64,000 nt of DNA from Cantharellus purpuraceus (taxonomy: Eukaryota > Basidiomycota > Agaricomycetes > Cantharellales > Hydnaceae). The notes beneath the pieces were generated by a model that saw only the letters and a list, made by a program, of their open reading frames with translations, did not search any database and was not told the DNA's origin. A program made the translations under genes and the position numbers. Numbering within the stretch: the stretch's first letter is position 1; the number at the start of each line of letters is the position of its first letter. Below are positions 38,192-49,146 of this stretch, piece after piece. The stretch covers positions 1,078,627 through 1,142,626 of the forward strand of contig JALBUN010000004.1 in the NCBI GenBank assembly GCA_025174535.1. Reading direction: 5' to 3'.

Positions 38192-39614
38192 CTACCAACC
38201 ACGCACTGCGTAATCGGTTAAGATATCCCTCGCCGTTTCCTGCATAGTTCTATGTTTGATCCCTAGAACCCTTTTCTCTTTGGACGTATCGAACGTAATA
38301 TTCCGCTGCACGGTGCCAGGAGTACCTTTGGGAAGGTCATGTGGATACGGAGGCGGCGACAGCGAATTTGCAACATCGACTGATTAAAATACAAAATAAA
38401 CATAATAAAGTGAGATACACGTTTCCATCAATGACAAAAAATGAAGACAGCTACGTACGCCAATCCTGCCATACCATCGGCTCTACGACGACCAAGATCC
38501 GCTCACCCCCTGCGGCCGGAACCTCTAGGGCGCGTACATGGGCTTCAGCAACGTCACGCACGTCCATCCACCCGTGGCCGGGAGCAGGACCCACGAGGGG
38601 AGAAACTCCTAAGAAATTACCTTTCACCAAGACGTTATACAAGGTCAGGTTCGACAAATTGAGCGTGTCAACAGTCGTGACTGCCTGGCGCGGTGGCTGT
38701 AACCCAATGTACATGACTTTAGGGTCATTCAAGGCAAGGTATGTGATGGGTGCACTCACGCCGAAGACCCATGGAGGGTTTATCATGGCGAGATCCCATC
38801 CTACGTTTGATTTGTTTTTCTTGTAGAAATCCCAAGCAGCTTCAAGACAGACACCAGGTCAGTCAACTCGGATACACACAGCCCCATGGCCATGAAGAGA
38901 CCACCAGGCACACCTTTCTCCGCCAGTATCTTGGAGGCCGTATACATGACCACAGGTGGTGTGGCTTCTCCTTTCTGTTCACATAAAGTGACGGGAAACT
39001 CATTCCAGTCAGCTTCGGAAATTGTTGCGGGCCCTTCCTCAGTGTTAAGACACGTGAGGATAGACGAAGTGTATATGATGCGTCGCAAAGATGAGCTCAG
39101 GCAACAAGAGTTAGATCTCTTGAACACTGCGTGCTGATGTGCACACACCCATGTTTCAAAGCACTGTTCAACATCCCCATGACACTATTCACCGCAGGGT
39201 CGATGATGTCTGAAAAGAAGAATATCACTAATTCGCGTCACTACATTAGCCTTGGTGCATACCTTTCGGGTGGGTAGCACTCAGGTGTAGTGGAGATGCA
39301 GCATGGATAATTCCCTCCACATCTTTCACAGCCTCGTCCAACGCCCCATCCTACATAACCCTTCCTGTCAGCGCTCCTCTCAGGTCTCTTTTCCGAATAC
39401 GTACCTTGATATCGCCCACAACATGAAGCTCCAGCTTGTCACCATATTCCTTATACGTCTCCAACAAATGTTTCCCTCGTGCTTCAGCGCGCACTGCAGC
39501 TCGTACTTTATATCCCCTCTCGAGGAGCGTGCCTACAATCCATGTAGCGATGAAACCGCTAGCACCGGTTACCAGGATCGTAGGAGGTGGGCCGCTGGAT
39601 GCAAGTGCAGGCAT
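38192..39614 (-). CDS. NAD(P)-dependent reductase, Gre2/dihydroflavonol-4-reductase-like extended SDR
   Basis: Cytosolic oxidoreductase that reduces carbonyl compounds with NADPH (yeast Gre2 acts on methylglyoxal and isovaleraldehyde). ATG 39,614: [21 protein letters not shown], with the GASGFIA dinucleotide motif, then [17 protein letters not shown], an exon rebuilding the [10 protein letters not shown] region near 39,340, and [17 protein letters not shown] sequence near 39,160-39,200. Then [24 protein letters not shown] (catalytic YxxxK), [31 protein letters not shown], and an end exon [24 protein letters not shown] closing at 38,192. Complete. Two enzymes of carbonyl metabolism, this one and the aldo/keto reductase at 40,209, are close neighbours on one strand. 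Confidence 0.87.
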
Positions 39615-39619
39615 TACTG

Positions 39620-40099
39620 TTAAATGAGTAGTGTAGCTGAGTATAATGTGTTCACTGCCGTCAGGTCTTTGCCCCAAAATACTAACAGGTCCTTCGATTC
39701 TTGTATCTTGAAAGGCTGTAAGAGTCTGATTAGATTATATGTGATCCGGTTACCGGTGGCCGGCCGGTGACCGCGTGAGCATGTACTTCCGCTGTACTCT
39801 CTCTCATCAACCCCGAGTTTCGTCGGGCTCTTAGTCTGTAGGTAGCCCGAGGGTGCTGGTGTAATATCGAGAGCCTTCGTCATGATATCTGCAAAGTTTT
39901 CTAAACGTACGCATAAAGTGATGCGCAGCCGTGGAGTCGGGCAGCGGCCTGCAGGGCCATAGCATATATGCACACTGAGAAAACCCACCTCACAATGAAG
40001 GGTACTCCAATCACATATGTCGATGGACTGAATAACATAAGGCACTAGAGTGGTGTCATAGTGGTGTATTTGTGCTTCTTTATGTACACCAACGTGCAC
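39620..40099 (-). pseudogene. Possible Ty1/copia remnant
   Basis: The minus frame contains RLENFADIMTKALD, which resembles the end of the copia RNase H domain (NxADxxTKAL). The rest of the frame is not recognisable and the start is not ATG. I see no LTRs. A weak call: a chance match is possible. Confidence 0.35.
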
Positions 40100-40208
40100 T
40101 CAATTGGAAAAGGTCTTCACCAAAAAACAGCAATTTAGAGAACTACGCACGCTTCAACCTAAATACATAGCTGGCTCAGCCGCTCACGATACATCAGGTT
40201 AAAGATGA

Positions 40209-41779
40209 TTACTTCTTCAATGGAGGAGAGTCTCCAAATACTAGCGCCATCTCGTCCGGAGAATATCGTGCCGACGCGTTCGTCAAACCCGCTCTAACGA
40301 TAGCGTCGCGCACGCTCTGGACTTCGGCAGGTGAGAGCTGGATATTCTGTGCAGCCATGTTTTCTTCCAGATACTATTGGATAAGAAGATATGAGAAGTT
40401 AGCATGCATTGCGATTCTATAAGGAGCGGACAAAAGTGGATTGTCGAGAGGGACTTACTTTGATACTCTTAGTCCCTGGAATAGGGATGAAATCGTCACC
40501 TTGCGCAAGGACCCACGCTAGGGTGACTTGGCTTGCAGTCACGCCGTGTTTAGAACCTATTGCCTTGAGTTCTTCAACAGCGCGGAGGATTTGGGAAAAG
40601 TTGTCTTGGAACCTATGGGAGTGCAGGAGTGGCGTCAACTTCAATTTTCCCGAAGATACGTGGTATGGTGGGGGTGAAAAGGAGATATGGAAGGAATTGT
40701 GACGTACAGAGGGACCGTCCTCCGAAAATCGTCCTTCTCGAAATCCTCTATAGATTTCTGCGAATATCATTTCAGCACAATCATTCCAAATGAGACTTTA
40801 GGCACCCTAAAAACGCCCTACTCACATATTGTCCCGTCAACAACCCCCTCCCCAACGGGCTGTAAGCCACAATTTTGACACCAAGTTCTCTGGCCGTGCT
40901 CAGTAACCCAATTTTTGGGTCTTCAATATCGAGTGTGAACGGGGAATATTCGACTTGGACAGCGGAGATGGGGTGAATGGCGTGTGCGCGACGGAGGGAG
41001 GCGCCAGAGCACTCGGAAAGGCCCAAGTATTTCACTTTTCCGGCTCTTTGTAACGTGTATTGGATATGAGGTGTTGAGCCGTGCGAAAAAACGGCGAACT
41101 CACTTGACTAGTTCAGCCATGGCTCCAACAGTCTCTTCGATGGGAGTATTCTGATCCACCCTACACGAGCACGCGACAAAACAATCAACATCAATTCACT
41201 GCACACATGAATGCAAAAATCAACGAAACAAAACACGTACCGATGCGCATAATACAGATCGACTGTATCAACCCCTAACTTCTTCAAACTTCTCTCCACC
41301 GCCTCTTTGACGTATGCCGCGTCCCCCCGCACACCCTGCGCTGTAATCCCGAATTTGCTGGCTAGAAATATGTCGTCGCGTTTGCCCGTCTTCTTAAACC
41401 ACTTTCCGATGAGCTCTTCAGAGTCTCCGTATACGTCCGCTCTGGTGAATGATGGGTCTCAGGGTGAGGATGGTGGTGAAAATGCAGGGTGAGGGCATTC
41501 TTACGTGTCCCAGTGCGTGCACCCTAGCTCATATGCGCGGTCTAGAACCTGGACATGCGAGGATATATGATGGGCCTGGGTTGAACGGTTATACACATAC
41601 TTTGAAGCGTTCCTCATCGGTCATGTTTACAGTTCCACTAAAATCAAGCATATCAATCAGCGACAGAATACCGTCATGTAGTCGTAAGTCACGCACTAGT
41701 AAGCACTGATCCCCATGGCTCCGTATCCAATTGCCGCAAACTCACGGTTGCCAATCTTGCGAGTGAGAGTAGAGGGCAT
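40209..41779 (-). CDS. Aldo/keto reductase
   Basis: NADPH-dependent (alpha/beta)8-barrel reductase of the AKR13-like fungal type. ATG 41,779: [11 protein letters not shown]. In order: [32 protein letters not shown] (catalytic Asp and Tyr), [18 protein letters not shown] (catalytic Lys), [18 protein letters not shown] (catalytic His), [69 protein letters not shown], then [20 protein letters not shown] and [19 protein letters not shown], the cofactor-binding end. The last exon ends SPPLKK at TAA 40,209. About nine short introns. Full tetrad and usual length, so likely active. Confidence 0.9.
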
Positions 41780-42646
41780 TTTGGAATGACTGTAGATAGG
41801 GTCTGGATGTCGTGGGGGTTAATGAAGACGAAGCTTTGACGTTTATATGGTAGCGATGTGATGACACATCAGCACCGTCCAAGTGACGGTTATTCATATA
41901 ACCAATGATATGCTACGCACCTGTCGAAGTCGTGAGGTCATTAAGCATAAGTGTCTCAGAAGTCTCAGAAACTGGTAAATAGTACCTTCTTCTATTACAA
42001 ACCTCTAGATCGTTATGCATTGCGCCTAAAAACTCCGAATGGTAGCTCACGCCAATGAACAATTTGAAAACTGCTATATTTCCTTGCTCGTCACACGACT
42101 TTTGCGAGTTTTGTCCGCTTACTAAGAGTTGCTTGTTGGAAGGTGGAACGTGACCGCGTGACCTAAGGGAGTTGCATGTGTCACGCCACATGTACTGACC
42201 ATGTGACGGGCGTGGGTGGCGAATGGGTATCCGTGTTCTCACACCGTTGGATCCTTTACGGCTTTATAGTAAACTGAGGAGATGATGATGATGAGTTCAT
42301 GTGCAATCAGCGGTGGTTGCGCGGGAAGTTTGACGCAGTGATTCAACTGCCATGAAGTCACATCTGATCTCACCAGAAAAGTCACTGCGATGTGTAGTAT
42401 GCTACGACAGTCTCGGTGGTGGACTAGTACGGTAGGGGCGTTGAAACTAGATCTATGCTAGGGAGTGAGCCCATGCCTTAAGGTCAGGGTCTGGAGCTTG
42501 TGCTCGACGAACAAGGAACAACAACTGAACTCGGACGCAACCTGTCAACATGGAAAGGTGTCACTGACTGCTTATCTCCGTGGGTAAGGTACTGTCACGT
42601 GACTCACCTCGCCATTGTCCAACCTCTTGTTCAGCAGCAGGGAGCC
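41780..42646. other. Upstream region of reductase and F-box gene
   Basis: Divergent region between the aldo/keto reductase (-) and the F-box gene (+). A short GATGAT run lies at 42,280-42,293. No gene supported. Its right end, from about 42,597, is copied at 45,397. Confidence 0.35.
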
Positions 42647-44286
42647 ATGCCTCAAGGCGCAGCGGAAGAGGATAAGAATATTCCAAATCTTGCAGTGACA
42701 TTTGCATATGATGATGTGAAGATCGACACAACCGGGGAACCCAGCCAGGAGTGGCGAGAGGAGATCAGACAAGGATATGACGATAATGTTGTCGCTCTTG
42801 TCACACACAGCAGCAGCCTTGTTAAGGCCCATGCTAACAGTGACCCTATCTTTGCTCCAATTCAGAAAATGCCCATCGAACTCCTAGCAGAGATCTTTGT
42901 CCAATGCATTCTACAATCGGTGCACGAAAACTTTAGTTACAGTGGAGACGTGCGGAAGGTTCGCGCACAACTTGAACAAGTGTGTCGGGCATGGAGCACT
43001 ATTCTAAACAACGAACCTCGCGTTTGGGCAATGCTGGTTCTCAGAAAACCATTTCCGACTATAGAAACTGTTTCTTTATGGATCAAGAAAGCACAGTCAC
43101 ACCCATTGGACGTATTTATTCACCCCAGTTTTGTGAACAAAAAACCCCGGACGAAAGCACAAAAGGCTATTTTCGCAATGCTTCATAGAGAGCTCCGGCG
43201 GATCCGCTCCCTTGCGGGACGGTGCAACGAACTGTTTCCCCAGGGTGTATCAACAAATGCTCCCATGTTGCAGAGCCTCGTTCTCTGCGAGGATACTCAA
43301 TTAGGTGGTATTTGCTGTCCTGAACTTCGTACATTCGACATCCTCCATTTGGACGGAGCAGTCCAGTCCGTGTTTCCCAAACCCATGCAGAACGTGCACC
43401 ACCTTTGTTTTACCTCTCCATATAGCGGTGGCGTTTCGAGTATGCCGTGCCTCAAGCTTCTTGATCTTTTACCCAATCTCGTCTCTTTGGGGTGGAATCC
43501 ACACGGCGGGATACTCGTGGGAATCCCCGATGAGCTCCCGAGAGTGGTTTTACAATCCCTCAAGTCTTTCACCTTTAGCACAAGTGAAGACTGTTCACTC
43601 GATTTTCTCGCATGCCTCAATGTTCCCTCGCTAGAGATTCTTTCTCTTAGGCGCGTGCGAGGAGAAAGATTGAATGAAGCTCTGGATGGTATTTGTGGAT
43701 ATGGGACCGTCCAGCTGCGCCATTTGCAAGCAACCATCATGGGGGCAAACATCAATGCCATGTTGAACCACTTACAGCACCTTGAAACTCTTGATGCCTA
43801 TGGCACTGATAGCGACTTTGAGCAGCTGCTCGTTGCCCTGTGCCCTCACGATCGTAACTTCAGTTCTGCATGTCCTCAGCTCAAAACAGTTGCCCTGTGC
43901 TCTTACAATGTTGACAAGAGTTCGGCATCGCTTCGGCTCCGACCATCATGGACGGACATCAACCTGGATTTACTTTTAACTTTGTGCAGCAACGGGTGAT
44001 GTCAGATTTGGACGACCCAGCACCAGGTTTGGTGACTTGCTTGAAACTGTCAGGCCATCAACTTGATAAGGAGCTGCTCGCACGACTTACTAAAACACAC
44101 AGCAAGTCGATTCATATAGAGTAAGTTGACTTTGGTTTGTGTTTGTGCTCTTGGCTAACTAGTGTTGCGATGCAAAGACGAGTTGACCCGGGCATGTTAG
44201 ATATCGTGAACAGCTTGCACCTCTATAACCTGTCGCAGAAACTTTATTCTTGCCCATCACACCCGTCATCCTATCCTCTTCATTGA
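42647..44286 (+). CDS. F-box-like protein with leucine-rich-type repeats
   Basis: ATG 42,647 (MPQGAAEEDKNIPNLAV). The F-box-like segment is FAPIQKMPIELLAEIFVQC, then a stretch with CRAWSTILNNEPRVWAMLVL, typical of the large Agaricomycete F-box family whose members recruit targets to SCF ubiquitin ligases. Downstream are loose leucine-rich repeats (LKLLDLLPNLVSLGW, LNVPSLEILSLRRVRG, LNHLQHLETLDAYG). In the first frame the protein stops at 43,999. The next frame continues without a break from about 43,965: FNFVQQRVMSDLDDPAPGLVTCLKLSG, then across a good intron (gtaagt at 44,121 to ctaactag at 44,162) into VAMQRRVDPGMLDIV and a stop at 44,286. So either a one-base frameshift truncates this allele or the sequence has an error near 43,965. 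Confidence 0.65.
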
Positions 44287-44329
44287 GTTACATACTTTCT
44301 TGTTCCCAAAACACATCTTCTCTAGTAGG

Positions 44330-44890
44330 CAGCCCACTATCCGCCGCATCTTCCGCCATCTGTGTGAAACTAATGTTGTCAATACTCGTATAGACGTTTT
44401 TATTGAAACATTGGCTGAAAGCATGTGCTGCGCAGTGTCAAGTCGGAGCGTTTGTCCAACGGTTGGGAAAATACGAGACTGGGCCCTTGTGACTCCAAGC
44501 TTGGTACTATTCCTCCACAATCAACGTATCGTGATCAGAGTCGAATTGTGCAACAAAAAGAGTATTTAACTTCATTTTCGTTGATTTTGGTGATTGATTG
44601 TTGCTAGCCATGTCGATGCTCGCACACAGACGGTTTCATTGAATAGAACCATGGGCTCGAATTTGAGAGCGTAGACTGTGCAGTATCATTTTCGTTAATT
44701 TTGGTGACTGATGAGTGCCAGTACTGATAGCGTTCTGGCATGCTGTGATACGCGACTGATCATTGATGGTATTGATGTGAAGAAAACTAGCTTCAAACAC
44801 TACTGACGTCCCCAATTCACCAGCACCAGCTCACCCAGCCCTAGTGAATGATTTGCGCCTCTCGGAGACACGCAGCAACCTCCCCGCCCC
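44330..44890 (+). repeat. Left arm of a diverged inverted duplication
   Basis: By eye this matches the reverse complement of 46,020-46,490. Shared blocks: ggagcgtttgtccaacggtt, atacgagactgg, tcattgatggtatt, ggcatgctgtga, gcctctcggagaca, and cctccccgccccaccc. The arms differ by substitutions and by indels of tens of bases, so they are not recent. The left arm overlaps the 3' side of the F-box gene. Confidence 0.7.
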
Positions 44891-45396
44891 ACCCGCCGAG
44901 ACCCGAGCTGGGCCGACATATACTAAGGCGGGCAGTGGCAATGCACCGACGGCCTGGACAACTCGGAAGCGTATCCTGTCAAAGGCGGTGGAAAAGGATG
45001 CAGACAAGGAGGGCCTGGACAAAGGCGGCCCCGCGGGGTGGGCATTGGTTACCACCGTCTCCTCCACCTCAACAGGACGGTGGGCGGTATAATGCAAGAG
45101 GCAGAAGGAAGAAGAGCCACAAGAAAGCGAGGGTGGAGGAAGAAGTAGGGACGTCGTCCGACGGTGTGGATGTAACTCTGGTGGCGTGGCGGGCTCAGTG
45201 TTGCAGAAGAGCAAGAGGATGAGGCAACGTTGATGGTGGATCCGGAGCTAGAGCTGTTTCGTGTGCGGGAGGGGACGCCGGAGACGGCTAGCGTAGGGCG
45301 GTTCGAGGTGGATCTGCCGGGGGAAATGCGGCAGGTGCTCGGAAAGGGGAGCGGGAGCGGGAGGAGGAAGATGTGGTGGAGGGGCTAATTCTAGGT

Positions 45397-45581
45397 CACG
45401 TGACTCATCTCGTCACTGTCCAACCTCTTGTTCGGCAGCAGGGAGCCATGCCTCAAGGCGCAGCGGAAGAGGGTAAGAATTTTCCAAATCTTGCAACAAA
45501 ATTTGCACCCGATGGTGTGAAGATCGACACAATCGGAACCCAATCAGGAGCAGCGTGAGGAGGTCAGACAAGGATATGACT
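45397..45581 (+). pseudogene. Stub copy of the F-box gene 5' end
   Basis: Matches 42,597-42,782 closely: cacgtgactca, ccaacctcttgttc-gcagcagggagccatgcctcaaggcgcagcgg, then the first about 45 codons (MPQGAAEEGKNFPNLATKF). A frame change after VKIDTIG and the end of homology after acaaggatatga make it non-functional. It lies between the two arms of the inverted duplication. Confidence 0.8.
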
Positions 45582-45602
45582 CATATCCTTGTCTGATCTC
45601 CT
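45559..45602. repeat. Near-perfect palindrome at the end of the F-box stub
   Basis: Two 21-base arms (45,559-45,579 and 45,581-45,602 region) differ at one base and are separated by a single C. Each arm is the ggagatcagacaaggatatga segment of the F-box gene, so the palindrome is a snap-back of gene sequence. Confidence 0.85.
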
Positions 45603-46019
45603 CCCGTCGCTATACAATTTGAGATTGAGCCCTCCGATTCAACAAAATGATCAATGATGCACCAACTGACGCATACCTCACAGCGTTTACTAGCTGCACG
45701 TGAGTATACATCAATGTTACATCACAGGTGACGAAACACACTGAATATGGTTAGGTTATGGTAGTGCCCAAGTGCTCCAGAATATCACTCACCATTCCAC
45801 ACTTGACCATAAGAGCAGGAGCACCGAGCACCTCATAGACGTCCCCTCCCGCAGCGTCCGCAATATCCTCTGGTGGGCCTGGACGTACCACACCCTAGCG
45901 AGTCCTGCACGGCCCAAATGCGGCAGCCCGGCGACAACCGCGGGGGAAAGGGGTGCGGCTAGGAGCAAAATAAGTCTTTTAAATTCAATAAGCATTTCTT
46001 CTAATAATAAAGACAGATT

Positions 46020-46490
46020 TCTAGTGTAGGGTGGGGCGGGGAGGTCGCTGCATGTCTCCGAGAGGCGGCGTCGTTTGCCAGGGATCGGTGGGCTGGTGAA
46101 GCTAGTGTAATCAATTCGTATGGACGCGTGTTTTGATACATCAATGTTTTGTCATTTTGACCGAGGCAGCATTGTGCGTTAATACCATCAATGATTAGTC
46201 GCGTCACAGCATGCCACAACACAAAACTGGCTCGGCGCTGGCGTTTGCACTGGCATCAGTCACCAAGCTCAACAGAAACGATACTCTGACAAACGATACA
46301 TTAATTGTGGACAATTAGCCTCCAGAGTCGTCAGGCCAGTCTCGTATTTCCTAAACCGTTGGACAAACACTCCGAATTAGTACATGCTTTCAAATTCAAG
46401 TCAATAATTCTATTCAATGAAAACGTCCACGAGTACCGACAAGGCTACAGTCTCGCGATGAGACGACATTCGCTTCATCAAAGTTTCTGC
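46020..46490 (-). repeat. Right arm of the inverted duplication
   Basis: Reverse-complement partner of 44,330-44,890; see that entry for the shared blocks. Homology weakens past 46,440. Confidence 0.65.
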
Positions 46491-46499
46491 AAGGCTGTT

Positions 46500-47040
46500 G
46501 TAGCGCACGGCTGAGGAGGGGAGAGGGTGAGGGTGAGGATGGGTGTGTGTGAGACTGGGTTGTTTGAGGGACTAGTACAAACACTATTAGAAAACTGGCT
46601 GAGCACCATATGTGATGGTGCCCACTACACTCTTTGAGGAGACTAATGTCCATTTGTAGCCACATTTCATGATGTGATCAAGGTTAGTAGTGAATACAAG
46701 ATATGTTCAGGAATTTTGCAGTTGTGCAAGCATATACAAGACGTGTTCATGTCTGTTGCAGGCTTGCTCTGCCTTTTGCATCCTTTGCGGGAAGGGAGAG
46801 GGAGACCGTTGACGTGAGTAGCGAGAAGAGCGGGAACTAGATGAAGCGTTTATGGAGGACAGGTGGGACAATGCATTGAGAGGTGGAAGTGTACGAGGTT
46901 GCTCTATCGATCTGAATGACAGAATGGATGGCTGCAGAAGAACTCGACTTGGACAACGGCTCCACCCCAGCCAATGGCAAGAGAGTCTGCCAATCAGATA
47001 GTTTCATACAAATCCTCAGCAGTGTTAAATGGGGAGTCCT
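46500..47040. other. Region without a gene
   Basis: Purine-rich gaggggagagggtgagggtgagg stretch at about 46,515-46,540. No coding region or RNA gene recognised. Confidence 0.35.
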
Positions 47041-47250
47041 GGGAGTGGGTGAATGTGGCAGAAGAACAAGGAGTGTAAGGATTCACAACTGAGCAGAAGA
47101 CTTCGGTCACCTAACAACCAGAACTACCTGATGGTGGGAGTGGGTGAATGTGGTGGAAGAACGAGGAGTCTAAGGATTCACAACTGAGCGCGAGGCCTCA
47201 GTACACCTAACAACCAGAACCGCTTGATGGTGGGAGTGGGTGAACATAGG
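47041..47250 (+). repeat. Minisatellite, ~95-bp unit, about 2.2 copies
   Basis: Copies start at 47,041, 47,136 and 47,232 with gggagtgggtgaa. They share aaggattcacaactgagc and cacctaacaaccagaac. Units are 95 and 96 bp; the third is truncated. Confidence 0.85.
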
Positions 47251-47733
47251 AACAATGAGCAACAATAAATTCTGAGTTTGTCGGAGTCTGAACGACAAGC
47301 ATGTACATGAGGTATGTGCTGCTGCATTTCTCTACTCATGCCACAACATTCCCTATTGTCTACGTCCACAACAGCGAACATATCAAGAAGCGTGTATATC
47401 TTCGCACCGATAATATTCACTTTAGGTAGGTGGTTATGTTTCTATTTTACAACTACTCATGTACTACGTTGTACAGTTCTATCGGTACAGACTTGAATGG
47501 AAGCATGCAAATATGTAACCGGGTTGCAGGGATATAGCGTGTATACCATGGAACTTGCCGTAAATAGTCTCAACGACCAAAATGTTTACCGTTCTATGCA
47601 ATTTAGAAAACGATCAGTGCCGCCCACCTCCAGCCAAATGAAAAACACACTGAAGGAGAATCATATGACAATCAGAATCAAGTCCAAAACATCTATATGC
47701 CCAGGTTGATCCAAAATTGCCTTTGAAGAATCC

Positions 47734-47857
47734 GCCCAATGACTTGGTAATTTCTCTGCCCGACCCCATTTCTGCGACCCCTCCCAATGATCTGGTTCTC
47801 TGCCTGACCTCAATGCTGCGACCCCGCCCAATGACCTGGTATTTTCTCTGCTCAACC
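47734..47857 (+). repeat. Short tandem repeat, 44-48 bp unit, three imperfect copies
   Basis: Units start at 47,734, 47,782 and 47,826 with (g/t)cccaatga-ctggt and contain ctctgcc(c/t)gacc and ctgcgacccc. Confidence 0.75.
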
Positions 47858-47869
47858 AGGTACCTCCAA

Positions 47870-49146
47870 TCTTCTCATGTTCATTCCCCGGCAGCTTGCA
47901 AAATTTTCCATCCCATGACTTGTGATATAATGCGCGGTCTGCTCCAATATGGAATATATACAATGACGCACGATTTGCCCCACTCTCTCCCTTCCTCTCT
48001 AAGATCCCTTACGCCAAATTTCGCCATCCGGACCAACGACAACTGGATCAGACGGCAACTACTGTATCCTCTGTTTGTGACATAACACATCCCCTACCGT
48101 AGGTGCGGTAATGGTCACAGTACGACGCGAGTGAGGAACACAACTTCAAGCGTTGATATGTATTCCCCATGGTATTCGCCATGGGAGAATATATCAGCAC
48201 TTGAACTTGTGCACCTTACTTGCTGGACTCCTATCAGAGAGCCGTGCAGCGCATTGTATGATCAGTCGGATCTAGATCTTATTTTTACATCTGGGCTGCT
48301 CACTGTTTGTTGTGCAGGATTTGTCATCGAAGAAGTAGGATTGAAGTCCACATCTCTACAGTTATTCAGTCTGTCCTTATATACTACCCTCTAGCAACCG
48401 TATTTAATATTGATCCCGCCTTAATCATATTGCCAGATGCCTCAATGTTGTGGAGACTCGGCGCTTCATTAGACTACGCAAACAGGTACGTCTGTCGATC
48501 CCCTGATTCTGATATAGGAGCGCTGGAGCGAGTGCTTGAAAAGCATTCTGGCACTGATTCATCACTACCGCACAACCTTTTGATAGTTCGACTACGACAT
48601 GTGAGGGTGTCTATGGGTGCACTTGCAGTATGTTTGATTTGGTAGCAGCTTCATGCATAAAATGTGTCACCAGCTCTTGCACGCACTTCATCACTTGTCT
48701 CTTACCACCTCGCAAGGCCTTGACGATGCTGCGTCCCACCCTCCAGATTTGGCTTGGTGTAGCCAAGTCTTTCTCTCACCATTCAGTCGCCAAAACGTGA
48801 AAGACGAGCGTACTAAAGTTGTGAAAATTGGCCATTTCGATAAAGTTGGGGTTGCCAAGTCAGTTCTCCGGAAAAGGGTGTAGAGCAACGAGGGGTGAGA
48901 TCTATCTCAATCCAAGTTGACAAATAGGCATTCAATGTACGGGTTATTGTGCCTGTGTAGCATCAGACAACCGCTGAAGCAAGTGCTCTTGAGAAACGTT
49001 CTCGGTGTGATTCGTCGTCCCGACTCATTAAAGCTAATGCTGACCGAACTGTGCAAATTGCACGCAGGGCTTCACTATGCATGTCTTCCTGGCCCATGAA
49101 ACGGATTATCGTGTCAATGTAAGGCGGTCCATTTGCTCTGGAGTGC
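47870..49146. other. 1.3-kb region without a recognised gene
   Basis: Two open frames on the plus strand (48,131-48,394 and 48,307-48,645) are not recognisable and have no clear splice structure. Probably decayed gene or repeat sequence. Confidence 0.35.

Noticed and set aside
44844..45222. GC-rich overlapping open frames on both strands
   Set aside because: High GC content alone gives long open frames here; no family motif in any of them, and they lie between the arms of an inverted duplication.
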